A stretch of 64,000 nucleotides of DNA from Thunnus maccoyii (taxonomy: Eukaryota; Chordata; Actinopteri; Scombriformes; Scombridae): positions 18,548,611-18,612,610 of the forward strand of contig NC_056552.1 of the NCBI RefSeq assembly GCF_910596095.1, read 5' to 3'. The translations under genes and the position numbers were made by a program. Positions 51,197 to 64,000 of this stretch are shown here, one piece after another. Below the pieces are notes generated by a model that did not search any database, was not told where the DNA came from, and saw only the letters and a list, made by a program, of their open reading frames with translations. The stretch's first letter is position 1; each line of letters starts with the position of its first letter.

Positions 51197-52429
51197 GTGT
51201 GTGTATCAGGGGGCATGGATGTGAGGGGATAGAGGTATTTCAGAAGCGGGATGTTATGCTTTTTGCAGACCTACTTAGAAAAACAACCATGATTTAAAAC
51301 CAGGATCATGATTTCCATGCATGAGAGAGTCCAACCATTTCTCTCTCTTTAGAAATGGTGAAAAACAAAAACACTGCAATATTTCTTCCCTTGCATACGC
51401 ATTTTCCATCTGTTTGATGTCTTGCTGTAAGACTTTGAAGTTGTTCTTACAAGCCTATCTAGTTGAAGCAAACTGGTGGAAATTGATAAGATAACTGACT
51501 GGCGGGCATCTATATGGAGAGTACACCAAGCAGGATACTTTTACATAAAGATAGAAACATGTATAAAAAACAAGTTCCTATTGGGATATTGTATGAAGTA
51601 TAATGAAACCAACTGTGGATTTAAGATAAAGTCATTAAAACTTAGGACAAAAGCTGTAAGTTTGTGCAAAATATAGAACATATAATGATACTGAATACTA
51701 TAAATGTGGCAAAATACCACAGAAAAATCACTTTAAATGAACAAAATAGAAAGTAGAAAACATGACTGTTAAAAGAAGAAATGTCCTAAAGTATAATAAG
51801 GTCACATATACACACTTTAGATACCTATAGTGACTCTAAAGGTGGAGGTGGAAGTGTGCTAAGGTCACATTTGAGGTGCCATATACAAGCTTTAAATGTC
51901 TATAGTGATGTAAAAATGATGATAGAAGAAGAGCTCAAATAAGAAAAGTTGATATTTTTTTGTACCACGGCCCAGACTGTGTGATGCTGTGATAAAGCTG
52001 AATGAATTGAACCTGTGCAGCCGCATGTCTACTGCTTACCGCTCACATGGCGGCTGCAGCTCAGAGTCCCGTATCAGTTATCGTATGATAGTGCTAGAAC
52101 ACACATGTAGTATACCCTCTGAGCTGATAATCCAAACCGCCCTGTGTGCCGGGGGCCTTGAAGGCAGTGTGGTGTAAACAAATGACTGAAGTCTGATAAC
52201 AGTTTGTCAGTTAAACTGTGAGAGATTAGCCGAGCCATAAGAGACCCTCATCTCAACTTCCCACATCCAAACAGTCCTGATATACCTAAACCAAGAAGCT
52301 TTTCCTTGGATTTGAATGAATGTGGGAATGACCCAGTTTGACCCTTGTCATTAAGCTTATTTTATACTTGTGCGTAATGGGGTTAGTGTTGTAACAGAAC
52401 CCAGTCTTTAAGGAGGAACTATTGTGTTT

Positions 52430-52690
52430 CTGTCATCATTTGGGCAACAACTACCAATTATTATAAAATGTCAGAAAATGAGAAACATTGATCACTGTTT
52501 TCCAAAGCCCAAGGTGACGTCTGCAAATGTTTTCTTTTGTCCCAACCAACAGCCCACAACCCAAAGATATATTTACCATCATGGAGGTTTCCATAAACTC
52601 TGCTGTGTATATTCATGGTCCCCAGAGGATGAATCCCAGGGTGACCCCTGATATTTCCTCTAGTACCACCATTGGGAGGAGCCCTTCTTA
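52430..52690. repeat. Adjacent fragments of family B and family A
   Basis: Family B (tgtcagaaaatgagaaacat, ttttccaaagcccaaggtga) at about 52,443-52,590 is followed by inverted family A (catggtccccagaggatgaa) at about 52,609-52,680. Confidence 0.6.
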
Positions 52691-55600
52691 TTTTGGACTC
52701 TCAATGAGATTTACTCTGGTAAAAAGTCAATTTTGCACAAACATTATCTCAGTCTATTTTGGGTTTTAGTGTGTCATATTGGTCTAAATGCTGTTTCAGA
52801 GGCTGGTTGGAAGTGATTATTCTAAAGTCATAGTTTAGAATTGGACCTGTATCATCTTTGTAATCTAAACCATGAGCACTCACTGTGGCCATATAATAAC
52901 CATGAACATCCCCTCTAAAATCAGTAAATCACATGTGCAAAAAGCGTACCGCCCCTAGCTGAGGCCAGTGAGAGAGATACTGGTCACTGCGTCATGTGAC
53001 AGGATGTCAGAGTGGCATGCTGTCTGTCTGTGATCAAACTGGAAAGGTACCACACAAGCTTGGAAAGTATACGTGCAGCAATGTGCAGCATGAATTATTT
53101 AAATAACTTACCATAAATGTTAAACTAATTAAGAGCTCAGCTCTTGCTCGCTCACTAACACTGTCAACCGCCTCAGGCTGTCTCGCACGCATCACTTAAC
53201 ATTGTTCACATGCACACCTTGATACGCTCGTATCACACACGGGCACTTAGTGCTAAATTTGTCTCCACCACAGCTGACGTCGAAGTTAACATCTTAATCA
53301 AGAGCAGCTCAGAACATACTGTTACAGTACGACACATCATAGGGTCAGAGGTTTGTTGATGTGCATTTCTGTTTCTAAGACACAGTGAACTAAAAATACC
53401 TTTTTGTCCCTGAGTGTATGTTCCCCTACTGCAAAACCTTTGTCCAAAAAATGGATTTTTGCTTGATTTAATGTCTGAATTTTAGCCTTTTCTCTTCATT
53501 TAAATGTCATGTAAAATCTTGCTGTCAGGGCATCTTATGGAATACAATCCTAGATTTTGGGATGACACCACTGCTCAATCAAGTCTTAATCAAATCCCTG
53601 ATCACTGTTGATGTCAAAAATCACATGACCATGTACAAACCTCACGATGTTAAAGCCATTTCTTGGGACCACTCAGCTCTGAGTTGAATGTCCTTTTGTA
53701 GATTACAGGTGTTCATTAAAGCTGCAATAATCAGTATTTTCATATTAACAATGGAGGAAATTACTATGTGTAATATGTGTAGTTGCTCATAGTGACAAAT
53801 CCACAGAGAATTACCAGACTCCCTTCAGCTCTATGGAGCATTGTACCTTTTTTTAACTCATTGTTTTCTTTTTTTATGGTCTGCAACTTTACTATTTTGG
53901 TTCTATTTCACTGCGTTGTCTCCAGACACAGCAGGCAGCTGATGAACCCAATGTAGCTGCCTGCCTAGCACCAAATGGTTAGCAAGTTAGCAACTAGCTG
54001 GTGAGCATATTTAGCTGCTAAAGAGGCAGATATTACCCTCAGGAGTTGGTAGAAACCTAAAACACAGCTAAAAGAGAGCAAATATTGGACTTAAATTGTT
54101 GCGTGGGCACACACACAACTCTAAATGAATGCTAATGTTGCTCTGAATCTGCTCAATGTGTATTAAACCACTGCTTGCTAACATGTTTTGTTGTTTCACT
54201 ACCCCCAAGTGTCCAAAAAATAATTGAATGCAGGTTCAAGAAATATTTCATGCTGTTATTTTAGACTCATCTGGATTTGAAACAGGATTTGGACGATATT
54301 ATCAGATAAAATCAAGATTTCTTAAAAGTGCGGCACAGTACTTTCACAGTGCTTTGTTATATGAGACAAACTTCAACAATCATGAATGGATTTAAGAAGC
54401 GTAATTCCTGTACAAATAAAAAAAACCCAAACATTTCAGGTCTAAAACTGGACATTTCACTTCATTCACATTTGACCCATATATCTTAGATACACCTAGC
54501 TACACACTGAATGAAAATTGTAAATTCTGCCACTTTTCATTATTTGCAGGACTCAGCTTGTAACATGGGATTCATTAGTTCATGTTTACTGCATTCACTA
54601 ATCAGAGTTGGCGCTTCTCTGCTCAGTTTACATCCCACAGAGCAGACAGGGCCAGGCCTCAAAATGGATGAAAATCAGCAACAGGCTTGAAATCCTAAGT
54701 GTTTTTATTACTCATGTGTCTATTTTTAGCCTCATCGTATAGCTGGATGGAGAAGTGGAAAGAACACAGAAGCAGAAATTGGCTGGAAAACAGTTTACTG
54801 AGCGCTGGATGGTGGCCATAAATTTTAACACTTGGCTTTCTTCACGGGATTAACGTAGGCTGAGTAAACTGCTGTTTTGGGAGTTAGGGATATTAAACCA
54901 CTGAAATGAATAGAATTCACCTTTTAAAATTTAAAATTTACCTGCACTGTTAGAGCCCAAATGAAGATGTCTGTGACGTCTGAGCCTCCCAAACAAATCA
55001 TTTTTTATGTCTGTGTTGGTGCAGGCGCTGAAAAATGTACCAAAATGTTTGTTTACAGGGTCCCATGAGGTTTCACTGACCATATTTTCTGAGTCAGTGT
55101 GGTGATAATGCGACTGACTCACAGTGTCAATCAACACTCTTCTCTCTATCTGACCGTGGGAAAAGTTGAATGGGAAAGGCCTTTCCTTCAATTCTTCTAT
55201 TCTCTTTGGACTGAATGTGTGGTGCTAAAATAACAAATCGTATCTGACTGCAGCACGGCTGTTTTGTCTATAAGGGTCTTTTAATGGTGCACACATGACA
55301 GTCTCAGTGTGCATAATCATAAACGCACACCTTGCTTCTGTGATTGGTCTTCTCTTCTTTTGCAATGGAATATCTTTCTTTTAAAAAATGGGCCTTTCTT
55401 CTCTGCTTTTTGTGCAATCATCTCCTCAAACCTAATGGACGTCTGACTATATGCAGTTGTTTCATATCACGTTCACCCCAGCAGGCATGAAATCCAACCT
55501 AAGCTGGCTTTTGGAAAACCTGAATCAACACACTGTACAGTATGTGTGATTTCTTGGCGTCTAGCACTAGTTCTGAGAGGGATTAGTTGGTAAGAAGGGG

Positions 55601-55887
55601 AAGTTGGTGTGATTAGGGTACAGTCTTTGTTGTGGCTTTAGGGTGAGTGTGTGGGAGGACCTCAGACAGTCACTTGGGGCGAAATGTGGCTGCTGTGCCA
55701 CTATAGTTCGCCCTGGGAGGCTGGCTAGCTTAAAATAAGTGGTTGGCGCTGAATGGCTAGACATCAGCAGATCAGAGCTTAGACATCTGTTTCTTTCTCT
55801 GCATCTGCATCTTTTGCCTAATGTCGCCCTGTAGATATGTTGGAGAACTGAATGAATATGACTATGAAATATGAAATGAAAATGCAA

Positions 55888-56224
55888 TACAGCTGAAACT
55901 ATTAGTTTATTTAATTCAGTATTTGATTAGCTGCAACAATTTTGAGTATTATTTTCAAGCAAATATGACAAGAATGCACCAGTTTCAGCTTTTTGAATGT
56001 GAATATTGTTTTCTTAGTGTTGTATGATAGTAAATATATATATGAATATATTTGGGTTTTGAACCCATAGACAAAATAAGACTTTTAAAGACGTCGCCAT
56101 GGACTCTGGGAACTTGTGATGGTCATTTTTCACTATTTGCTCACATTTTATCAACCAAACACTTAATCAATCAATCAAGGAGTAGATGAATCCACAATAA
56201 AAACTATCATCAGTTGTAGCCCTA
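55888..56224. mobile_element. hAT-like MITE (family B)
   Basis: The termini tacagctgaaac and gttgtagcccta are imperfect inverted repeats. The flanking 8-mers aaatgcaa and aaaggcat agree at 6 of 8. The interior shares atttttcactatttgctcac and aagacgtcgccatgg-type blocks with other copies. Confidence 0.65.
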
Positions 56225-57131
56225 AAAGGCATCTGTTCAATAATGAGAAGTAAAGGCATCACAGAAACCTGCCTTCCTTCCACATGAAATGAAACTGTGC
56301 TACAAACTGGGATGTAGTAATATGTTTAGGTGATGTTTGTAGTTCCAATATCCAGTATTTCCCCTCCAGTATCAATTAATGCAATATGCATATTTGTTGG
56401 TGGTTTGAAAAAAAAACCCCCTGATATTATTAGCTAGTTGTTTAAAGTAAAAAGATAATGTGAAAAATGAGTTCTGCACTTGGCCAGACATACTGTAGAT
56501 TGTTAAAGGAATGAGGTTTAACATTTTGGGAATAAAGTGTATACCAGTCCCTCCAGGAAATTGTGATTTTTCGATTGCAATAATTAACTCGAATTCAACA
56601 AATCACTGCAATATTTGATGTGAATGTCTTTTATTAACCTGCCTGCAGAAAGAATTTCCCTTTTGCTATAAAAACATCGAGCTGGATTGAATTCACCATT
56701 TCCAAATGTCCTGCAGCACTTCAGTAGCCTGAAACGTCTGCAACGGTTTAGACAAAACATGTCTCTTATGTATGTTGACACAGATGCCAAAAAATGTGCT
56801 AAAATTTACTCGTCACAATCTCTCTGGTTGACCCGGCTGCCTGGTTTTGTTGTTTAAGGGCTTAAAGAGGGGATTTGGAGAGAACAGAAATTAATTTTGA
56901 CTGCCAAGATTATGGGTTTTGTAGTGCAACATTAGAAGATTAAACATACAGTGGGTTATACCACATGCAACAAGACAAATACATAAACACAGACCGAGCT
57001 GGCGCGTGATATGCAGGGATTGAGCCGGAGCTTGTAACAAACTGCACTATTTAAGTGTTGAGACTACATATGGACCTGATTAGGAGAGAGACTGGGGAGG
57101 CTTCCCGACATGTTCCCATCACCATGGTAGT

Positions 57132-57162
<31 letters not shown>
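57132..57162. repeat. (TG)n microsatellite
   Basis: About 14 TG units with one early interruption. Confidence 0.85.
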
Positions 57163-58339
57163 GGAGGGTGGGAGACATGACAGTGAAGGCAACATTTCTA
57201 CTGTTGTGAATAGAGGTACACTTTGACTGGAATTATTGCTCAGCACTGTCGAGAGGGGATCTTTTAAGTGCGAGACGTAGAGCAGATGGGAGACAAAAGG
57301 CATGGCAAATTAAATGAGCTTGAGCCGGGGAGGACCACAGACAGACATTAAGGGCGTCAGAGATGTGCTGTGCACGAGTAATCTGCACCTAACTTCAGTG
57401 GAAAGAGAGTTTAGAGAAAACAGGGTCCAGCTGACCATACAGACAGGATGAAGGGGTGGGTGTGTTACTTGGCTACTCACTCGATAGAAATGGAGAACCA
57501 CACCCACACCAGGCTCCTTCTCACCTTAATAAAATGTCCTGGCAGTCTGTCATTTCATTTCCTGCACTTTTTTAATGATATTTTTCCCTTCTGTTCTGCG
57601 TCAAATGGACTCGGTGAGCACAGAGCTGCTTTTAATAGAAAGTGTTTGATCCAGCAGGTAGCCATGGGAAACATTGGTATTTAACATGATCCATCTATAC
57701 AGAGCGGTAGTGATCTTGAAGCCACTACCAAGAGACACCAGTTACCTAAACCTGGCCCCGGTGGGTGGTTTCTATAGCTGTTTTGATCAAAGGTCTCATT
57801 GTGAAATGAGATCGGGGTGGTCCGCTAAAGTCACTGTTTTTGCAGGCAGGCACACAACCATCACAGGAACACCCTGAACCTCTGAGCGGGTTGCAGGCAG
57901 AAACAGAGATATGTCCTGTTCAACAACACTGCACAGGTTTGAGGTTATCACCAAGCCAGGTTGACTCACCTCTTGTCTCCCTGCTGTTGTCTGCAGCATC
58001 GTTGGATATAGCGCAACTTATTTGCTCTCATCCATTGTTGTGTAGAGAATGGAAAGCACCAAATACGGATTTCAAAATTGCTCCCAAGCTAGATATCTAT
58101 CACAATAATGGAGGCGAGCGTGTTCTTATCAGATGGAGCATTACATTCATTCTGCTTCCTGTCAATCACCTGATGCCCGCAGGAAGCAGCTGAGGTGTGT
58201 GTCAAATAGATGTTGCCTCTCAAAATGTGTGGTCATATCCGTGTCTTCCCGCCTTGTTAGCTGCAGTCAGGATTTATGAGTTAACAACAACAAAAACACG
58301 GAAATGTGAAAACAAAAACTAAGAGTCTGTGAGGCTGTA

Positions 58340-58595
58340 CTTGGCACAATCATGCTGTTAGCTAAACGCTAAAGTCAACATAATAACATATTCAGAATAC
58401 CTTTATATGAACATGAACATTATACCTGCTAACTGATGTTTAGCAGATATAATGCTTACCATGTTCATCATCTGAGTTTAGCATATTAGCATGCTAATAT
58501 TTGCTATTCATCACTGAACACAAAGAAGCCTACAGCCGAGGCTGAGTGTCATTTGGTGATAAACCACCATTGCTGGCATTTACATCTAAATAAAT
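58340..58595. repeat. Family A repeat, 5' portion only
   Basis: It contains ttagcatgctaatatttgct, cactgaacacaaag and tttggtgataaacca, the left half of the copy at 32,895-33,210. Confidence 0.5.
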
Positions 58596-58847
58596 GATGT
58601 AACTAATTTAAGCAAATTTATTGAATTTAAAGAGAGCTATAGCAGTTTATTCATATCTGGTTTCCCCTTGTAACCAACCTAACATACCTAACACCGCAAA
58701 AGCAGCTAATTTATTTGTGTGACTTCACAGCTAAAAGTAGGAGTGACAATTCTTGGAATAATGTATGAATACCCCCAAGTTGGACTAAATTCTGCCACCA
58801 TTTCCTGAATGCAGCATAGAAACAATTACATACAGTCTAGATGAAAT

Positions 58848-59157
58848 GGGCTGTATTTATATAGCACCTTTCTAGTCTTCCAACCACTCAAAGCGCTTTA
58901 CATTACATGCCAACATTCACTGATACACACACACACATTCATACACTGATGGCAGAGGCTGCCACGCAAGGTGCCAATCTGCTCATCAGGAGTTCTAATG
59001 CTCATTCACACTCACACACCATTGGCTTCGGGAGCAATTCGGTGTCCAGTATCTTTCTCAAGGACAGTTTGACACGCGGATTGGAGAAGCAGGGGATCGA
59101 ACCGCTAATCTTCCGATCAGCGGACGACCCGCTCTACCTCCTGAGCCACAGCTGGCC
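58848..59157 (-). mobile_element. tRNA-derived SINE-like element
   Basis: Read on the minus strand, it starts with a pol III A box (tggctcaggaggtagagc, 59,148-59,131) and a B box (ggttcgatcccc, 59,103-59,092), as in tRNA-headed SINEs, then a body ending with agcgctttgagtggttgg near 58,880. The tRNA-like head cannot be drawn as a normal cloverleaf with a full acceptor stem, so it is not called a tRNA gene. Confidence 0.75.
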
Positions 59158-60234
59158 CCAGACTCAGATTACTGAGTCATTTAAGGGAATGTGAATAGTA
59201 AACAGGTTTGAACTCTTTTTATCACCCTTTTTTTCTAAATTTTAGATATTCTAGCTCGCTGAGACAATAAAAGTGAAATATATTAACATGAAGCCTTTTA
59301 CAGCTTCCTTCCAAATTCTGTTGAAAACCTGGATGATCATCTGAGATGTGTTGCAATGAGTGAACAGGGAGCTGACTTGGACTGCACTCAACCTGTGAAA
59401 GCTCCTCATCCTGCCCGGATGCCAGAAGAAACAGCATCCATCTATTTCATTCTCAGGCTGATCAAATCATCAGATTATGGTTACTTTGGCCGCCAGCGTA
59501 TGGCAGTTGAAGCCCTCAGATCTTGCTGGCGGTGCTCATCGAATCAAATATTGACATAGTGCTGATGCTGAGCAGATGTGTGATATAAGGAGGACATCGT
59601 GTGCAGACCACCTCCTATGCAACCGCACTCACAGCAGGAGGTCCCTCCCCAAAACTGCAGATTAACCAGAGCAATCAGTGTGAGGGCTCTTCAGCTCCCC
59701 GATCCCCAGATTCTCCTCGTGACCCCAGAGGTAGTTAAAAACTATAAGCCATATTATCTCCCCAAATCTCTCTTCTCACGCAAAGGGGAGGACTGTTGTT
59801 ACTGAATTATTACTGAAATATACAGACTACAATGTAATAATGCAGCGTACCACACAGGCATGGATACCACACACAACACAGATGTGTGCTTTGACAGGAA
59901 TTTATAGACTGAATGTTCTGCATCAGAAAAAAATTGAGCTCCTTGTGTAGCAATAATCTCACATAAATAAATGTCAGTTCAGCTACTCCCCGTACCTAAT
60001 TAACTGATTATTCAGCACAGACACAAGCTTTTATGTATTTCTTTTTTTATATATATTTGCTGGCTTGTAGGACTTTGCTTTCTTCCTCCCTTGTCTTTTG
60101 TTCTTTCTCTCTGCGCTGTGCAGCACGATGGATCAAGTGTTTAATGCGTGATATGAATAAAGAGTTTCATGGAAAAAACATCTGGCGTGCACAATTAGTC
60201 AAGCCACAGAAAATTAACCACCAACTATTTTGAG

Positions 60235-60552
60235 TAACAATAAACCATTTCTCTTCTTTTCTGCAAAAAAGCCAAATATTACCTAGTCCTAGCGTTACAC
60301 TTGTTAAAATTTGCGGCTTCTCTGTATCTTTTGTGATAATAAACTGAATGTCTTTGGATTTTGGACTGTTAGTCGGACAAAACAAGCAATCTGAAGATGC
60401 GTTTGAGCTTTAGGAAACTGTGATTGTGGAAAAAAAGAAAATTTGATTTTTTGCCATTTTCCATCTTGTATACACCAAACAATTAACAGTTTAACTGAGA
60501 ATATAATTGGCAGATTATTCAATTGTGAAAATAATTGTTAGTTGCAGCACTA
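60235..60552. mobile_element. Family B hAT-like element, left end lost
   Basis: It contains ggactgttagtcggacaaaa, aattaacagtttaactgaga and the right end gttagttgcagcacta. The left terminal repeat is not recognisable. Confidence 0.55.
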
Positions 60553-63500
60553 AATTTATGTTTCAGAAGCAACAACAGTTTGAAGACATAATAAAAACCC
60601 AAAGAAGAGATGTCGGAATAGTTTATATGAGTAGTTATGAGTAACTAAAGCCATCATAACATTGCTGAGTCTTGCAGATTAAGACTTTTTAGATTAAATG
60701 TTAGGGGGGAATAGAATAAAATTAAAGGTCTCAGCTGTTTTCATCATTAAATATCATTTTCCTCATTCCAGATGGTAACATGCTTTTTACATGCGTATGT
60801 ACATGCCTGACCTTTCACCCCGTGTATCATAACCTCCATCTCCTCACATTGGCCCTGGTGCGGATGCCCAGCATTCTCGCTTTGTGGCTCGAAGCCAAAA
60901 TGCCTCTGCAGACAGCTACACCAGACTATCTGCGGTTACACTTACTGTCGCTGCGTTTTATCCTGCAGCTCTGAGGCAAAGTAGGTTAGGGGCAGGCAGC
61001 GGCTGGTCGGCGGCAACATCTGCGTATATGCTGTTATACATCACACTTCCGCTCTGCCAGACTCGTACCGGGCTTAAAGAGCTGCGGGGAGGGCAAGTGC
61101 GTGGGATTAGTGCCAGCTGGCGTTGGTGTGTATGTGCTCATGTGCGGTTCTGTGCGTTATGACCCAGGCTGTAATGCAGAGCATGTCCTCGTCGTCTACA
61201 GTTAGAGGGATTGGGGGCGGCGGGCTTCAGATTAGAGTCTGGATCCAGAGGAAGTTTCCCCGGCCTTTCCTGCTTCCTTGCATGTGTCCCAGTGTGCTGC
61301 AGGGCCAAGAGGGGTAACAGGGTTATCTTTTTTTAAAGCTCATCCACTTTAAAAGACATTACAGCGGTTAAATCGCTAGTTTAAAGCCAGTGAAATCTGG
61401 ACAAATCCTCTCTCACTCACACGAGTCGGTGAAAACTGGGGCCGCAGCCAGTGTTAAGTGAGCGTGGGATTTTCACTCTGAGCTCCACAGTATGTGCTCT
61501 GAGTACCTCGCTGTTTTTCCTGCAGCACAACTGGTATGAATGCTGGTTTTAGGGAAGGTCCTTGAATCAGTTCTCAAGGCCTTGTTGGATTTCTTTCCCT
61601 CTGTCCGTCCACTCTAACAAACGGCTTGAACATGTATAGATAACACTGTGAAAGTGACGCCAAAGCATCCCCGCATTAGTTAACATGACATTAAAGCCTC
61701 TGCTTTCAGTGGGTGGCCGGGGACAGTTGTTAGTTTTGGGTGTGAAGAACAGCAGGGGATTTACTCCTAAAAGTAGATTTTGAAGGATTTGTTTTTAGGG
61801 GGGAAATCACTGTGGCCTCTTGTTCTGTAGTCCACATGTTGGAGTTTAAACCCTTTGGACCCTCTCAACCCACCACTTGATACAGTGGATTTCCGAGCTC
61901 TTCTACAGCGGATTTCTTTTAAAAGTCACAGAGGGTAAAATGGGTTTTAATTCTAGTATTTCTACACATTTAGCTCACACACAAATTGAAATCAGTGCCT
62001 CACCAGCTACAGCTACTCCACTACTTTATGATCTGACCCTCCCAAGGTCTGCTGTTTACTATGAAGCAATGACTCACACCATAATTGATTTTAGCTGATT
62101 ATCATTCAAGCGTGCCTCTGTTGGAGGTAGCGGCTCCCTCTGTGCTTGTTGAAGACACTAAACTCATTTCCTGAATGAATCACAGAAGGCCACTGGGGCT
62201 AGTGTGTTAATAATGTAATTGGTGGACCACCACTGTAGAAGAGCCCCTCACCCCCCACCACCAGCACTAAACAAGATTATCCAGTGGGATAGAAATGTTG
62301 GTACTGAACTCTATTATCAAATGTGTGGTTTGAGAGACATATGTTACAGTAGATCCAGTAAAGAGAGACCTGGATTGGAGGATAATGGCGATGCTAAGCC
62401 ATTAGTGGTGGTGGGCTTTTATTAAAGGGAGCATCCTCTGCTTTTCATTCGATTTGTAATCAATCAAGATTGTAATCATGCACAATGTTGCAGCCAGTGG
62501 ATCTCTCCATTAGCTAATGCAAGGCCTCAGGCAAATGGAAAAGCTGTCTGCTGCTTGCACGTCATCTTCCGCTGAGCAACATAGTCAAAAAGACAAAGAA
62601 TCATCATATCAGGGCTCCAACTAATGATTTTTTTCCTTTTAATTGATCTGCTGATGGACAGACACATGCACATCACTAATTTCATTGTATGTAGGCCAGA
62701 TATTAAGGAAACATTGCTTAAGTAAAATATCAAAGAATTAAAATGAACAGTTAACAGCTTTGAAACTTTTTAGGAGCACTAATTGGCTTTAAAGCCACAG
62801 TCACAGCGCTCACAGTTGTTGCATAAGCGCTGCGAGGTAGCCGGAGGTTAGCAATGCTAATTAACGTCTTTATTTTCATACTCTCAGTCATTGTGCACTC
62901 ACATCCCCCTCTGTTGTCTATTAAAAACTTGGTCCACAAAGGAAATCCCTCAGCTGGGTCTCCCGCTGTTTACCTGACGCTCATCACCGTGCTTCAGGAT
63001 TACATAAGTAAGTTAGGAAGCAGCTTTTGTCTCCTTGTTAATGTGAATACTGTCTATAACAATACTTGGCTTCCCCAAACGCAACTCTTTTTACAAGCTG
63101 TCGAATTAAAAGTGGGGCTGAATGCTTCCTCTTGAGCCCAGTGACCTTGTTTTACTTTAATTGGCGCAGCTTCCCGACTGCGAGGGGAAATAACAAGTGG
63201 TATTTTTTTTTTCATATCTCTCCTTCAGCAACATGTAGGCTCGAAGCTGCGGCTGTGATATTAGATGTGCCATTTTTTTCTGTTGAGAGATTTGCGTTTT
63301 CTGCCTCTGAGCTGGCTTAATGAAGCGAGATCGCACAGGCTCTCTCCTGAAAGATGGAGACAGTTGAGAAATAATGTGTGAGTGAGAGAATGAAACCCAG
63401 ACAGAGAGAGAAAGGGATACAAGATTGAAAAACAAGATTGAAACTGAAAGACAGAAGGGTATGAAACACTGAACTGAAATCCTCTCACTCTTGCTCATAT

Positions 63501-64000
63501 CTGCCCGGAACTCTAAAACCCTCATGGCAAGAGAATCAGGGTCAGAGGCCGTGTTAAATTACCATATTCACATATATGGTAGAAAACTTAATCTGGATTG
63601 GTTTTATTAATAGAATTATCCCCCGGGCCGAGTGGAGAAGAAGGGAAGGGGCAAAACACTTTCAAGTGGAATAATTAAGACCCGTCGCCTTCTCTCTTTC
63701 TCTTGTTAATTAAGACGAACATGCAGGCTCTTGATATGTGTTACTCCAGCTCATGGGTGTAGATTCGGGTATGGACGGTAGGGACATGTCGCTGCCAATA
63801 TATTTACCAATCTCACACAATCTAACCGCTTTAACTCCACGTCATGGTAATGGTAAGATGTCTGCAGTGTTTCCACCTTTGTATGTAAAAAGTGAGCTAC
63901 TATGATAAAGAGTGAAAGCAGCAGCAGCAGTCGGTGAGGTGGAGAATCTGATGCGGGTAGTATTTATAGTTTAAATATTCAAAACGTCACAGAATTGAAA

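Larger units (their letters stand above)
51103..64000 (+). other. Presumed cyth3 intron 1
   Basis: No exon recognised on either strand. Several dispersed repeats are listed separately. The part 60,700-64,000 looks largely free of recognised repeats and includes a G+C-richer stretch at about 60,980-61,310 with no recognisable protein. Confidence 0.4.

Noticed and set aside
59092-59148. A and B boxes of a tRNA gene
   Set aside because: They belong to the head of a SINE-like element with a SINE body; no complete cloverleaf.
60884-61162. 92-residue open frame in a G+C-richer stretch
   Set aside because: No family match, no splice or promoter context; composition alone can explain it.

Overview
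This is a nuclear genomic window from a bony fish, most likely a percomorph teleost. The genes are split by GT-AG introns, there is no bacterial gene organisation, (CA)n/(TG)n microsatellites are common, and the repeats (small hAT-like elements, Tc1-like and L2-like remnants, a tRNA-derived SINE) are of kinds typical of teleosts. All gene names rest on reading the translated exons and comparing them with remembered vertebrate families; no database search was run.

Layout. 1-3.7 kb: an intron and the last coding exon of a claudin-like TMEM114/TMEM235-family gene (+). 6.5-15.2 kb: complete mosmo (-), three coding exons, 167 aa, with a candidate promoter motif near 15.19 kb. 15.6-24.6 kb: complete uqcrc2 (-), 14 coding exons, 454 aa, with L2-like retrotransposon remnants on the opposite strand inside one intron. 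26.8-28.4 kb: complete snu13 (+), three exons, 128 aa, divergent from uqcrc2. 30.1-32.8 kb: complete crym (+), eight exons, 319 aa. 33.5-39.4 kb: complete rac1 (-), six exons, 192 aa, convergent with crym. 39.4-50.7 kb: an intergenic interval with nested transposons and long dinucleotide arrays. 50.7-51.1 kb: a probable promoter, 5'UTR and very short first coding exon of cyth3 (+). 51.1-64 kb: what appears to be its first intron, with scattered repeats and no further exon that I can recognise.

The genes do not form one pathway. uqcrc2 is a respiratory complex III core subunit, snu13 a U4/U6.U5 snRNP and box C/D snoRNP protein, crym a ketimine reductase and thyroid-hormone-binding protein, mosmo a negative regulator of Hedgehog signalling, and rac1 and cyth3 act on Rho- and Arf-class GTPase signalling. 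As I remember the human map, mosmo, uqcrc2 and crym lie on 16p12, snu13 on 22q13, and rac1 and cyth3 head-to-head on 7p22, so the window joins several ancestral blocks. The same head-to-head orientation supports the cyth3 call.

I found no new biological system such as a defence island, operon or array. The points most worth checking are structural: a composite hAT-like element with a possible 8-bp target duplication and an internal trimeric repeat, an inverted repeat pair flanking the uqcrc2 start, a (CA)11 tract abutting a rac1 5' splice site, a hAT-like element nested in an older repeat, and degenerate telomere-like sequence beside the cyth3 promoter.
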